A stretch of DNA of 64,000 nt from Amoebophrya sp. A120 (Eukaryota > Sar > Dinophyceae > Syndiniales > Amoebophryaceae): the NCBI GenBank assembly GCA_905178155.1, contig CAJINV010000003.1:5547985-5611984 (forward strand), written 5' to 3'. How positions within the stretch are numbered: the stretch's first letter is position 1; the number at the start of each line of letters is the position of its first letter. The notes beneath the pieces are model-generated. The model did no database searches and was not told the origin of the DNA. It saw only the letters and a list, made by a program, of their open reading frames with translations. Shown in pieces: positions 53,714 through 64,000 of this stretch. The translations under genes and the position numbers were made by a program.

Positions 53714-54882
53714 TCAGGCTGGTCCTTGCCAGACCCAACCATCCTGCTTTCCACCGGCTCCCTGCCCTTGATTCTGGTTGTTCGTCTGATTCTGGTTCAC
53801 CGGCGGACACCACTGCGGCTGCTGGTTTCCCCAGGCACCACCCCACTGACCTTTCCCTTGATTGTTAGGATTCCAGCGGCAACGGTCCGCCTTATGGTTT
53901 TCCTTGCCACAGATCCAGCATTTGGGTTTGGTCACAGTGTTGTAGGGAGTGCTCTGGTTCCGACCAGTCTCACCACCTTTCTGGCCACTTCCGCCCTTGG
54001 CGTTAGCTTTCGGGGGCAGGCCATGGGCAGCCAAGACACTCGCTTCGGTCTGCTTGCGTAATTTGGCTTTCATGCGTTTCAAGGCTTTCGCCGAGAACAC
54101 CTTGCCAGAAGCAGCATTCTGACCATCATCAGCGGAGTCCGGCTCCTCATCATCAACATCTTTCTGACCTTCTTCTTCTTCGTCTTTTCCTCAACGACCG
54201 GGAAAGCCTTGCCGAAGGACGGACTCTCGATCTTGTAGGAACCTTCCTTGACCAGCTGCGCGAGCTTCTTCTCGAGACGGTCGCCGATCTGCTGGAGGGT
54301 GATGTGATCGGACTCGTCCACGCAGCGGTCGATGGTCTGGCGGAAGGCCGACGCAAACATCTTGGGCAACTTGTCCAGAGTGTTCTTCACATGATGATCT
54401 TCGACCGGACGCCCGGGCTCCGGGACGTAGACACTCGGCGCCATCTCCATCAAGTCGTGGATCTGGGCCAGGAACGTCGGAGCATCCTTCGGCGCGTCGC
54501 GGTTGTCGAAGTGCATGGCGTCGATCAAGGACGTCTTGATGTGCTGCTGGTCACGGGAGGCAACATTGAAGCGACCAACATCACGAATACGCATGAACAA
54601 CTGCGCAGCGTCGTCGTTGATGTAGTGCTGACTGTTGACCCACGTGGACACGGACCCGGTACACGACTTGTAGATGGCATCCTTCAGGTCGCGCCACTTC
54701 TCCCGGATCGCGTTGTTGGCAGCATTGGCCGCCTGCGGAATCCCCGGAGGGTTACCAGCAAGACGATTATCCCAATACTCCTGGAGTCCGAGGCGAGAAA
54801 CCTCGTTCGTGACCCCGCGACGCCAGACACGCCAGTCCTGCGCGCTGGACAACTTCTCCACCAGCTTTGCCTCTTGGCCCAT
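53714..54882 (-). CDS. gag: Copia Gag, with a one-base frame change
   Basis: I take the Met at 54882 (MGQEAKLVEKLSSAQDW) as start. The N-terminal two-thirds is a copia Gag capsid-like helical region (YKSCTGSVSTWVNSQHYIND; FLAQIHDLMEMAP). Within a GAAGAAGAAGAAGG tract near 54172-54182 the frame must shift to continue as EGQKDVDDEEPDSADDGQ and reach the nucleocapsid zinc knuckle CWICGKENHKADRC near 53900. It ends in a Gln/Asn-rich tail. The shift may be a mutation (slippage in the repeat) or a programmed event. Confidence 0.85.
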
Positions 54883-54941
54883 TATTTCAAATAAACTTAT
54901 CTGACTAGAAGAGCCAGTTTGAGTCTCAAGGCGTAGCGTAG

Positions 54942-55462
54942 TGTTAGTGGACTTGAGAACACTCGCACACACTTACACACGTTTGCTCCACTGTGCTCGT
55001 TATCAACAGCATTTCTATGAATTCTCTCAATTGCAAGTAAGCAAGCAAGTGACGCAAGTCTCTTGCTGCGTTTCATCCTGTAGGTTCAATTCATCCAAAT
55101 TCATCACATTCATATGGACCAATCGGGTTCAGAGTCAAGTAGCCAAAACAGCATGGGAGTCCACTCCTCAACCTGCTCAGATTGGTGCTCGACCCTGGCG
55201 GGAGTCAAGTCCCCCAGGGTGACCATTCTGAACGTCTGGACCGAGCTGAGTCCATTCATTTCACTACGATCCTGACGGCTTTGCCTTCGTAGTATTTGGG
55301 GGATTCGCGGAACATGGTGAAGAGATTCCTTTAGGATCTAGATAGATTCTGACCATTTCCCTAAGGATCTAGATAGTTCAGGCTATTCAGATCTGTCATT
55401 TCATTGGGAACAGGCGTCATTTGGGGCGATCGTGTGTGCGGGATCGATTTCCATGACCAACA
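54942..55462 (-). repeat. Copia LTR (upstream copy in element orientation)
   Basis: 521 bp with TGTT...AACA ends, matching 49278-49804 apart from scattered substitutions and one six-base gap. Confidence 0.93.
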
Positions 55463-55552
55463 ATGAGAAAAATAGTCTTTTGGGAGCATTGCTATAGAAG
55501 TACTTATGTGCTTTTCCAATTCATTTCGCTGAAATCTACTACCGCGATATAT

Positions 55553-56381
55553 TTATATACCAGATTTCCATTCGGAAATCGATCGTCGTCCACTTCCGGT
55601 TCCGTGTAGTAACCGTAATATTCGTCGGTTAGTATGGAAAAAGGCATTCATTCCACCACGTATCACGCCCAGGCAACGACAGATCATTTTCGATGCGTCT
55701 TTCTTGTACGAAATATCCTTTTTGTAGGCGATGATAATTGCTCTGATCGCAGCCAAAAACCACAACATTGTGTGTGGCTCTAAGTTTTTGAGTAGCACAA
55801 CTTGATACTGCCTCCACTCATCAATGCACGACACGGAGCATGCTGTACAAAGCTTCTTTGGGTGTGGTGGTGGTGTGCTTTTCTCCTGTCGTAGCTGAAC
55901 TGCTGTCACTGTACACGGGGTCACTGGAGTATCAACTGCAAGCACGTCTGGGTCTAGAAATAAGTTGTGACGCTAAATAGATGAATGAAAATCTGACTCC
56001 CGTGCGCACCCACGCATAAGAAATTTCTGAGTCGTTTCGTAGTGCGTAAGCGTAACCGCAACCCTCATGAGTGCATGACAAAGAGGCAGCGCTTTTCAAT
56101 AACGCACCACAAAGTAAAAGCTCAGGGGCATCGGCATGTTGCGGCTTCAGCATTAAAATCTGGCAACTTGAACTTTCCCGACCCAGTCGTGATTGCAACG
56201 CATATGTAGACTGTGGTTGACATCTCGTAGCTTGGCTGCCGGTAAGCGTCATGCTCCGGATAGCTGTAGACGGGCGGGTTTGAATTTTCCTGCTTCGATT
56301 CTCCTGCGAATGCGCTGCGACCACAACGAGATTCGATCCAACATTTGGAAAAGGTGTGGATTGCGCAATCTCGGCTTTCAT
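55553..56381 (-). CDS. Unidentified exons joined across a family A element
   Basis: Upstream piece 56381-56205 (NLVVVAAHSQENRSRKIQTR ... GSQATRCQPQST). The downstream piece from about 55924 reads VTPCTVTAVQLRQEKSTPPP, then CTACSVSCIDEWRQYQVVLL and MLWFLAAIRAIIIAYKKD, to a stop near 55553. Excising 55930-56204 with one five-base flank keeps the frame open. The downstream part has a hydrophobic segment. Composition is only moderately coding-like and no family is recognised. Confidence 0.4.
55930..56204 (-). mobile_element. TIR intron element, family A, divergent (275 bp)
   Basis: The ends TATCAACTGCAAGCACGTCT and, read inverted, TATGCGTTGCAATCACGACT both lead to GGGT-type sequence. The flanks TGGAG (55925-55929) and TGTAG (56205-56209) match at four of five bases. 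Confidence 0.7.
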
Positions 56382-56779
56382 CTCAGTACGGACTTTCGTA
56401 ATCTTTATCTTACTTGTTGGACAATCGCGTCCTCATGGTCTCATGCTGATCACATAAGTATAAAGAAAAATGCTTCTAGTACCCATGATGCTGGTAAAAA
56501 TGGTGCGGCCCCACGCCGGACGACGATGAGGACGAAGTAGTATGGTAGGAAAAAGCCTTTCACAAGCAATATGCTGCGCATGCGTTCGGTTTTTCTTTTT
56601 TTGCATCAGAAAAGAACTTCTCTGCATGCAAATCAATGCCTGATGCAGAACCCTTAAAGCTGTACGTGAAAGAATTATACTTATGGGAATCGCCAGGCAA
56701 TTCGCCTTCTGTTCCCAGCATCTATACAGTTGTCCTAAAAATTTGTAAGAACAAAGGCATCTTGTCGTGTGAGAAATTT

Positions 56780-56966
56780 TTCCTCTGCAGTACGCACTGG
56801 GATGAAAGTAGTAGTCTTTTGCGTCCCGGGTCGGTCTGCTTGATCGTCTCTTTCCGTTCCCGTTGCCGCCCTCGAACTGATCGGAGCTATGCCGAGCAAA
56901 ATTGAAGCCTCTCAGGTAGTTGTATCCTTTCTCCAGCACGTTTTGGTGATACAAACGCGGCACCAT
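56780..56966 (-). CDS. Possible N-terminal exon
   Basis: The minus frame starts MVPRLYHQNVLEKGYNYLRG, then FNFARHSSDQFEGGNGNGKR and DAKDYYFHPSAYCRG. It reads as coding, with a Gly/Asn/Arg-rich middle. It may be joined to the exons at 55.5-56.4 kb. The family is unknown. Confidence 0.42.
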
Positions 56967-57011
56967 GTGTGCTTACGGAAAGAGAAAAGTGCATGGATAC
57001 TGTGACACTAA

Positions 57012-57400
57012 CTAGCCAGAGCCTTGGCTTTGGTCGTGCTGTTCCTGTGGATAGTAGCTTGGGTTTGTGTAGTTGTTGTGATGGTACGGTATCTGCTGCA
57101 GCTGCTCTGGGTGGCTGTAGGGCCGAGTCTTCGCCACGTTACCTGAGTTCAAAATTCCAACATTGACTTTCAATCGCTTCTGATGCACGCAGATGTTGTA
57201 CCTATGCACAGCAGTATGAGAAGTGCCGCTTGGCTCCGCGAAACTAGCAAAAATGCCTGAGTGAATATAATAGATACCCTTGCGCTTCTGCAAGCACGGC
57301 ACGCGAAACATTGTCCCAAGAGAGTCTGGCGGTGGGTCCCAGTTTTGCGTGGCCAGATCAACGAAATCAAATTGCAAAACTTCGTTGACAGTCACCGAGC
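57012..57400 (-). CDS. C-terminal exon, Gln/Tyr/Pro-rich tail
   Basis: The minus frame gives EVLQFDFVDLATQNWDPPPD, then GTMFRVPCLQKRKG and VHQKRLKVNVGILNSGNVAK. The tail is rich in Tyr, Asn, Gln and Pro (YHHNNYTNPSYYPQEQHDQS) and ends at 57012. The tail looks disordered. Upstream exons are not placed; no family is recognised. Confidence 0.45.
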
Positions 57401-57479
57401 GGATAGCTTCCTCTTTTGGACCGTGACCGTTCTCCTTCTCCTGCAGTACAAGAAACGCATGAAAAAAACCAACAGCAAA

Positions 57480-59130
57480 GACGAATAGTCGATCAAAAGA
57501 TTTTGTACACTTGTGGTCAGTGAGAGTGAGTACTGGCTAGTTATCAATTTTGAATTTTGTACAGTCGTAAAACAAGAACGATTTTTATCCAAATGAAAAT
57601 TTCAACGCGTGCTACAAAAAGTCAATGCTACAAAAAAAGATACAGGTTTCAGTGACCATCCACTTCTGTTGCACAACAACATTCGCTTCAAAAAACACCC
57701 TACAAAAATTTCAGAGTAGGAAACGACATGGTTGGAAAATCAGACTCGAAATCACGAAAGTCAAATAACCCGTGGAATTATTTTCGGATACGCGGCGCGT
57801 AGGAATGAAATGAAATCGCCTCAAATGCTTGCACGTCAGAATATGACGAAAACCCTGACAACGATACTTTTATTTTCACGAGAGTGACGACCACGACATG
57901 CGATTTCTTCTTATTGCGATTCGCAAAAGGGAAATGGAATGATCCAAATTCACGCGAAAATTGATGCGTCACAACGAATTGCGCACCCTGCGACGACAAG
58001 AAGCAAGTTCTACCTGCGCGACAAAAGCGCTGTGAAAAATATTACATCTTGCATCCGTGTACGACCCAACAAAGACTGGAATTCTAAGCTTGCATTCACA
58101 GTGGCAGGACCGTATTTGCAAATAGCAGAAACGCATCGCGACGCTTGTCTTTCATCGGAATGAGAGGCATCAAAGACAATCACGATCGACTACATGTCCC
58201 TAGGTTGATCGATGCTTCAGATCTACGTGCTTCTGCATTGAACCTGAGTTATATCCATCGACATGCTTCTTCTCGTCTTTTTGATATTATAATGAAGTCC
58301 GAAAAAGACCTGAAAGATCGAAGGCATGAACACCTTACATGACCGTACTTAGTTGCCTTTTCTGTTTGCGCGTACTCCTCGTCTGCAAGAATCAGACACG
58401 ACACGCTTGCTCTTTTCTGTGAGTGTGAGTAGAAACTGCGATCCCACCTTCTGCTTCGACGTAATAAAGCTCCAAGGTACTATTTGCGTTTGAAATGCCA
58501 GCTGGTTCGATTTCCCGCGGGGAGTCCCACCACCGCCTTCTTCTACCGCACGACATCTCCCCCAGGTAGCGGGCCAACTGCGACTGAATGTTGTAAGGAA
58601 ACCAATCAGTACCACTACCAAACCAAAACCATCATATCAAACTGAAGAAAGTCAAAGAAGAATAAAATTTTACACGGTTATCCCGAGGTTGTAGGTAAAA
58701 CTGAAGCTATTGATGAAAAGACTCCTTTCATTCTGCTACCCGCTAATTGGGCAGACTGATTAAGTTGTTGACATAGTGCAAGTTCTTGACGCGAAAACTC
58801 ATGAGTATCTGATTGTAAATAGGAATTTGCGGAAACCAATATGTAAGCCAGGAAATTACTTGTGTTTGTAATTGCGCAAGATATTTCTCGTGGTCATATC
58901 GAAAGTGGATGGCTCTTTCAGGATCAGGTCAAGTAGAAGTTCATCTCGCTGTTATTTTCGTAAGCATTTATTTGACTTTTGTGCTCGCTGTAAGAGTAAG
59001 TTTCGTTGAATTCAGAATGTAATAAGCAAGGTTTGTCTAATATTCAGATTCAGTTTCGTACTTTGGATTTATTGCTTTCTTTGATATGAAAATCAAAGCC
59101 ACAGATACAGTTTCATTTTTGATGGTGCAG
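57480..59130. other. No confidently supported gene
   Basis: AT-rich sequence. Minus frames at 58349-58621 are open in two registers (RWWDSPREIEPAGISNANST is the better one), possibly an exon. No signals are recognised. Confidence 0.35.
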
Positions 59131-59144
59131 CCAGTGCTTCCTCT

Positions 59145-62100
59145 TCACACGTCGAGAGATGTGAGCATGGCGCAGCCGCGCTTGACCCAATGCTTGGCCT
59201 CGTGCGTCTCTTGAATGGGCACGCGCATAGGCGTATGCATTGCAACTATCTCCGGGTCTCGAAACTTGGCATGCTAGTTTGTGAAAGGTGGGCGCACTGC
59301 AATGGATGCGTAGCCGAGCACGACAAGTTTTTGACCTCCAATGTGTTTCGTTTCCCGAATGGAAAACTGCGTTCTTGTATGACATTCCACAGGCTTTCTT
59401 TCTGGTTATGCATCACAGAGTTAAAAATCTGCTGTGAAATGCATGACAAACTTCCACTCTTCCAGACCCAAACATGTTTGCAATGCATAAGGCATGACGA
59501 AGTTGGTACTGTGACCGGTTGTCGACAGGACGCCTCTGCGGGTGCTGATCTTGTAGACCGGACAAGAGTAAAAGCGGAACTCGTGCAGCTCGTCCTTTTT
59601 GCAGGGCGTGATGTGCACCATCGGCACGGACGTGAACAGCACTTTAGGCTCCGATTCCGCCAGCGCCCACTCGTCCCAGTCCCATCTCGCTCCCTCCAGG
59701 AATAGCCCATATGTATACACGCCGTCGGCTGTAAGTGTTGCCAGACAGAGCATTAGCGCAGTTCAATCATCTGTCTGTCTTTGTGCGTAGACAATTGAAA
59801 ATGAAATGGACACTGGCGTTGGCATCACAAGTCAAAGCAACATCAGAAAAACACAATTTCTCATGGAAAAGTTCATGCAATGTTCATCTGTACTTAAATT
59901 CATGTGCTCCTACCTCGTGAAGAAGTAAAAATCATATAAAATTACCAGGTGGCTTCGTTGGTTTTTGCTCCTTTGGGTAGTAGAAATCGAAGATCAGGGT
60001 GTCGATGGGGATTGTGTATTTTCGAGCAAAGTTCTGCGACGCGCCGGTGGTGAAAGCCTGCGTGAAGAAAATGCCGGAGATCCAGAAGAGCGCCGGCTTC
60101 CCGCGGTCGATCCAGTTCTGGTAGAATTTGAGGCGCTCGAGGAGGTCGCTCACGTACCCTCCCAGCGGCTTCAGCGAGGGATACGAGGACGCGAGCCACA
60201 TCACCGGCGTCTTCCCATCGAACATGTTGAAGAACGCCTCCTCCAGCTGCGCGCTGAGCAGCGCCAGACCCTTCAGCGCTTTCAGAATCTCCTTCAGGGA
60301 CTCCCGAATCACGTTGGTCAACTTGTTGTACCTGGTCACCTCCTGGAACAGGACCGTGTTCATACTTTCCTCGTACATGACCGGGTACTTCTCCTGGACG
60401 GCCGGGATGTTCCACGGCTTCGGCAACCGTGCCAAAATGTCGTTGGCCACCTCCCGCACCAAGTCCTCCGGACCCGCGCCGCCGCCCCCAGAGGCCTGTC
60501 CGACGGTCTTCAGCAGATCAGACATCATCTGATACGTTTCCCCTTGCTCCTTGGTCAAATTCGCGTTCTCGTGGAACCCAAATACGCCCGGTGGTGTCAC
60601 TGGTGTTGAGAGTACAATGTGATTTTCATTTTTCGAAGTAAGTCTGCAGCGAAAAACGCGCACAAGTGGCTACGCTCTGTTATACAGAGGTCGGAAATCA
60701 AAGTGCTAGAGACGCGCTGTGCAAGTTTCCTTATGGAGGTTATGCACAGAAACCACATAAGCAACAGCGAGCGAGAACCAACTGAGAGAGTGCTTTCATC
60801 TATTATACTTGCGGAATATTTTAGCAAGGCAGTTATGTCTGCTTGTGCGAGAATCAAATAAAGTATCTACCCAATGGCAAAGACTTGATGTGTGCCAGTA
60901 CACCGTCAAACTCCTCGTCTTCTGTCAGTGGGTACAGGGGCTCACCGGCCATGCGGTACTCCCCATCAAAGATGGTTTCGTCAAAGTAGTCCCGTAAAAG
61001 GGTCATGATCAGAATTCGATCATTCCCGTCGGTAACCCTGCCCCCGTAGTTGCACTCGCCCGTCATGTAGGTTATTGCCTAGATACAGGAGTGTTTTAGT
61101 CTTTTTCAGCAACATGGAACGTGATGCAGATTCTGATTCGTCATTTGCTTTTTACAAAATTGATGACTTAAGACGCAGCGACAAGTACAAACAACAATGA
61201 ATACGCTGTCTCAATAAATAAGCCCTTGCTACTTACAAGTACAAATAACATAATAAACGGAGAAAAATCAGAATGCATTGTGTGTACCTTGAACGGCATC
61301 TTCTCTTGTTCGTCTATGAACATCTTGAGCTGCATGACTGAGATGCGCAAGTCGTTTTCTGTAAATTCGTAGGGAATGTTCCATCCGAGAGGGCCGAAAA
61401 GTTTCCGCTCCTGATCCATATCCTGCGAAAAAGTGTACTAGTAGTTGCTGCAAGTGGATTACTATGAGTATCTATGACATACCAGGACCCTAATCGGACC
61501 GTACCACCAGTAGAAACCCTGGCCCTGCAACATGCAAACCTAAGCCTGACGTGTATTCTGGTATGGCCAGCTCACGGTCACGACCACAGCGCCCTGGATA
61601 AATATACCGTCGCCTCTTGGAAGTAGAGAGACAAGAACTCTACTCCGAGCGGAGGACTCCTAGTACCACTGACTAGTACGACTCTTTTTACTCGACTTAG
61701 ATGACTGCGTGGAAGAAGCAGAGACCGTAGAGCAGGCGCTTGAATTCCCGAGGTTTCTTGCACCCGTCAAAGAAGTCCGGATCTGAGATCGGGTTCATGA
61801 GGTACGACCCGGTGAGGTTGGATCGCAGTCCCTTGGGTGCTTCGTTCGTCATTTTCAGCCCGTTCTGCAAGATTGCCACCGGGAACTGGTTTGATGGGTA
61901 CGAGGTGAGCCACAACCGGTATTCCTTGTGCAGCTTCCGCGCGTCCTGCTGGTCCAGCATCTTATCCAGTTTGGGCATCCAACTGGTGGCCAAGTGGCAG
62001 TTCTGCAGCAACACCCAGCCGCCGTCCTTCTTTCCGTCCGCCATCAGCTTCTCGGCCTTGGGCCCCTGCCCCTGCCCCAGCGAGATCGCCTGGATCTCCT

Positions 62101-64000
62101 TGCCCTTCTCCAGCGCAAACTTGTCCAGTGCCGCTTTCGGGTCACTGCCGGGCGACAGCACAAACACCAGCGGAATGCCGTTGCTGCTGTCCGCGAAACT
62201 CCCGGCCAAGTCAAAGGGCGGCGGGTTCACGAAATCCTCGCCCAGCTTGCCGGCGACGTACAGCATAATCGCGGGCACGAGCCGATCTGGCCGGAAGGCG
62301 CGCAGAAACATCAGCTCCTCAAAGTCGTCAAACCCCTCCAGGGTTTTTGGCGCGAGCGCACGCAATTTCTGTCGTATCATTGATATTGTGTTGACGTTGA
62401 CACACAGACACTGTCGCTCAAAATTGCGAACGAGATACGATTCTTCGATGAAAAATCATCGATGCGTTCTTGAATCTTGATACGAGGGCTCCGTGCGATT
62501 GAAATAGATCGATGCTGAATGATGCACAATGAATTATATACTATTTCCAGCTGTGCTATAAAGGAACGGAGACGGAAAAAATGTTGAAACATGAAAGGAG
62601 ATACATTTAATGGATCTGTATCGTCGTAGGCTTGTTTCATCAGTTCCAGCTCCTCGGTAAACTTCGTGTCGACGCCTTCAAATTTCTCTGCAACCTTTCC
62701 CAGCTTGAAGACCTCTGCCCAAGTTCTCACAGGAATCCAAGATGCCGGCATCTCAGGCGGCTGCTCCATACTCACGCCGCCGGTCAACAGATATCGATAG
62801 TTTGACATGTCTATTATGCCATCCGCCAAAAACAGTCGTGCGCACAGAAGGAACGAAAACAGCAACTTGTGCCTGTAAAAATTATCGACCAAGTCCATCA
62901 TGCGCAGCTTGAAGATTGCAAGCACCCCAGATAGCTTTAGCTACACCCTCGAGGACATCTTCGCACAGCACTGACTAACACTCATCTTCAGTAACGTGGA
63001 TGCAGCAACTTCTACGCACCACGACCACCCGGCCTACTATTAATTATAGCTTCCAATGAACAATAGTTCGAAGCTGGTACTACAACGACTACTGCTATTA
63101 GCTTACCTTTCAAACAGACTGCGGCAAATGTTGCGGTAGAGGTTGAGGCGAAAGAAGTCGTTGATGTTGAAGATGTATGCATTGCAAATATGTCTGGGTC
63201 TGGAAGTTTGGAACTTGTAATGCTAGCCTTCCATATCTAGGAAATCTGTATTGCATAACCAACAAAAGTCGCAGCCTCTTTTGTACATGCAGCAAACACG
63301 CAGTTTCTCATGCGGATTGCCTATGAGAAAGCGTTCTGGAGGAAAGTTGTCATGCTAAATTGCAGTCGGAACTGTTTCCATCATCCACATTTTAGCATCA
63401 CAGGTTTCCAGACCCAGACATATTTTCATTTGATAAGATGCGCTGGTCCAGCTCCGAGGCTTTTTCGGCGCGCTCGATGGAGTTGAGGAACAAAGCCGTG
63501 TAGAAGGGCAGGGAGTACTGGTACATGGGATCGATGTTCGCCAAGTCCTGGATACAGAAGAACATCACGCTGGCTTTGAAGGCCACCGGCACGTAGGTCA
63601 CGCGCGCCTCGTCGATCTTGATCTCCGTGGCGGCGCCCACCTCCTGCTTGGCGGCGATGTCGTTGGCGATCACCTTGGACTCCTTCAGAATGTTGATGGC
63701 GGACTCGTCCTCCAGAATGTTGCCCTGGGACTCCGACAACACGCGCAGGATCTCGTTCTCGCAGTCCTCCAGCGCTTTCTTGTTCGCCGCGCCCTCCAGC
63801 ACCAGTTTTTCCTTTTCCTCCGCCAGGTCGGGCCGCTCCTCCTTCACCACGAAGTTGAGAATCTGGTCCTGCAGCCCCACCAGCGTGATCATGAAGTTCA
63901 GCAGCGTCACCTTCACGGCCACGTCAGGGAGGTAGTGCGGATTCCGCAGCTTCGTGGTCATGTAGAAGAAAAAGTCCTTGGAGTACTCGATAATGGACTC
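59145..64000 (-). CDS. Axonemal dynein heavy chain, C-terminal part (5' end outside window)
   Basis: Approximate exons are 64000-63436, 63170-63107, 62872-62605, 62369-61700, 61413-61288, 61078-60871, 60599-59946, 59728-59490 and 59228-59145. Family landmarks in order: NPHYLPDVAVKVTLLNF (AAA5 side of the motor); NDFFRLNLYRNICRSLFER; KLLFSFLLCARLFLADG; FEELMFLRAFRPDRLVPAI; GWVLLQNCHLATSWMPKLDK (AAA6); LTSYPSNQFPVAILQNGLKM; LLYGLCFFHAVIQ; FGPLGWNIPYEF; YMTGECNYGGRVTDGNDR; FGFHENANLTKEQGET; DGVYTYGLFLEGARWDW; and the terminal HWVKRGCAMLTSLDV. This motor drives ciliary or flagellar bending. Five or so introns are canonical (FER/GTAAGC, LPLG/GTAGAT, KPPG/GTAATT and others). Two are family A TIR elements and one (61414-61699) has only ATC in common at its limits. 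The P-loops lie upstream of the window. Confidence 0.95.
59234..59489 (-). mobile_element. TIR intron element, family A, last intron of the dynein gene (256 bp)
   Basis: The ends TATGCATTGCAACTATCTCC and, read inverted, TATGCATTGCAAACATGTTT. The flanks AGGCG (59229-59233) and AGGCA (59490-59494) match at four of five bases. Excision with one flank gives STNFVMPMRVPIQETHEAK, which matches the usual dynein C-terminus layout. Confidence 0.88.
61414..61699 (-). other. Dynein intron with non-canonical limits
   Basis: Protein continuity requires HAVI joined to QERKLFGPLGW. No GT-AG pair fits; only ATC is shared at both limits. The ends carry GTACTAGT in inverted relation (GAGTCGTACTAGTC and AAGTGTACTAGTAG), suggesting an eroded TIR element. 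Confidence 0.6.
63176..63435 (-). mobile_element. TIR intron element, family A, in the dynein motor (260 bp)
   Basis: The ends TATGCATTGCAAATATGTCT and, read inverted, TATCAAATGAAAATATGTCT, both continuing GGGTCTGGAA. It is flanked by AGATG at 63171-63175 and 63436-63440. Excision joins LDQRI to FNINDFFRLNLY, an uninterrupted dynein sequence. Confidence 0.95.

Larger units (their letters stand above)
49273..55467 (-). mobile_element. Ty1/copia LTR retrotransposon, nearly complete
   Basis: Two LTRs (49278-49804 and 54942-55462) flank gag and pol on the minus strand, with a perfect 5-bp target duplication ATGAG at 49273-49277 and 55463-55467. Domain order (protease, integrase, reverse transcriptase, RNase H) is copia type. 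A purine-rich tract (GAGGAGGGG in the sense direction) directly adjoins the downstream LTR. No usual primer-binding site complementary to a tRNA 3' end is obvious after the upstream LTR. LTRs differ at roughly 3% of positions by eye, so insertion is fairly recent. Pol is intact; gag has a one-base frame change. Confidence 0.95.

Noticed and set aside
49273-55467. Copia insertion inside an exon or intron of a neighbouring gene
   Set aside because: Neither flank (49140-49272, 55468-55550) shows a coding frame that would be joined by its removal.
57012-57395. Meckelin-like assignment from VDLATQNW
   Set aside because: Only eight residues resemble the family. The surrounding sequence lacks the expected membrane helices.

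Overview
This window is nuclear DNA from a eukaryote, most likely an alveolate of the dinoflagellate lineage. A Syndiniales (Amoebophrya-like) parasite is my best guess, and that part is inference. The evidence is: genes cut by many introns; nearly every well-supported coding region on the minus strand (one-directional gene arrays are typical of dinoflagellates); an axonemal dynein heavy chain, so the organism has a flagellum; a Ty1/copia retrotransposon; and, most telling, many introns that are short terminal-inverted-repeat (TIR) elements flanked by 5-bp duplications of exon sequence. Such invasive non-canonical introns (introners) have been reported for Amoebophrya and some other dinoflagellates.

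Layout. 1-4.5 kb: a putative secreted BspA/DUF285-type leucine-rich-repeat protein broken by at least five TIR introns. 4.5-11 kb: mostly non-coding, with KpnI-rich minisatellites (6.8-7.5 kb), a very GC-rich block (7.9-9.3 kb) bounded by a dispersed repeat, and lone TIR elements. 11-16.7 kb: fragments of membrane and low-complexity proteins, including a proline-rich gene with a 44-bp direct repeat around a 1.2-kb intron. 17-21 kb: dispersed repeats, palindromes, small satellites and a plus-strand endonuclease-like fragment. 22-34.4 kb: a very large gene for a putative secreted, Cys- and Thr-rich modular protein. It contains five near-identical 615-bp intronless modules and three near-identical ~700-bp modules that each carry a canonical GT-AG intron. 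36-42.5 kb: exons of one or two unidentified membrane proteins. 43-45.5 kb: an F-box plus JmjC dioxygenase in one exon. 46.5-49 kb: small genes. 49.3-55.5 kb: a copia element with 5-bp target duplication. 55.5-57.4 kb: unidentified exons. 59.1-64 kb: the 3' end of a dynein heavy chain.

The central observation is that at least seven sequence families of TIR element (A-G), plus a few singletons, behave as precise introns. Each starts near TAT and ends near ATA and is flanked by a 5-bp duplication. In the well-resolved coding cases, removing the element plus one duplication copy restores the reading frame and often a recognisable protein family. Canonical GT-AG introns occur in the same genes, so two kinds of intron coexist.
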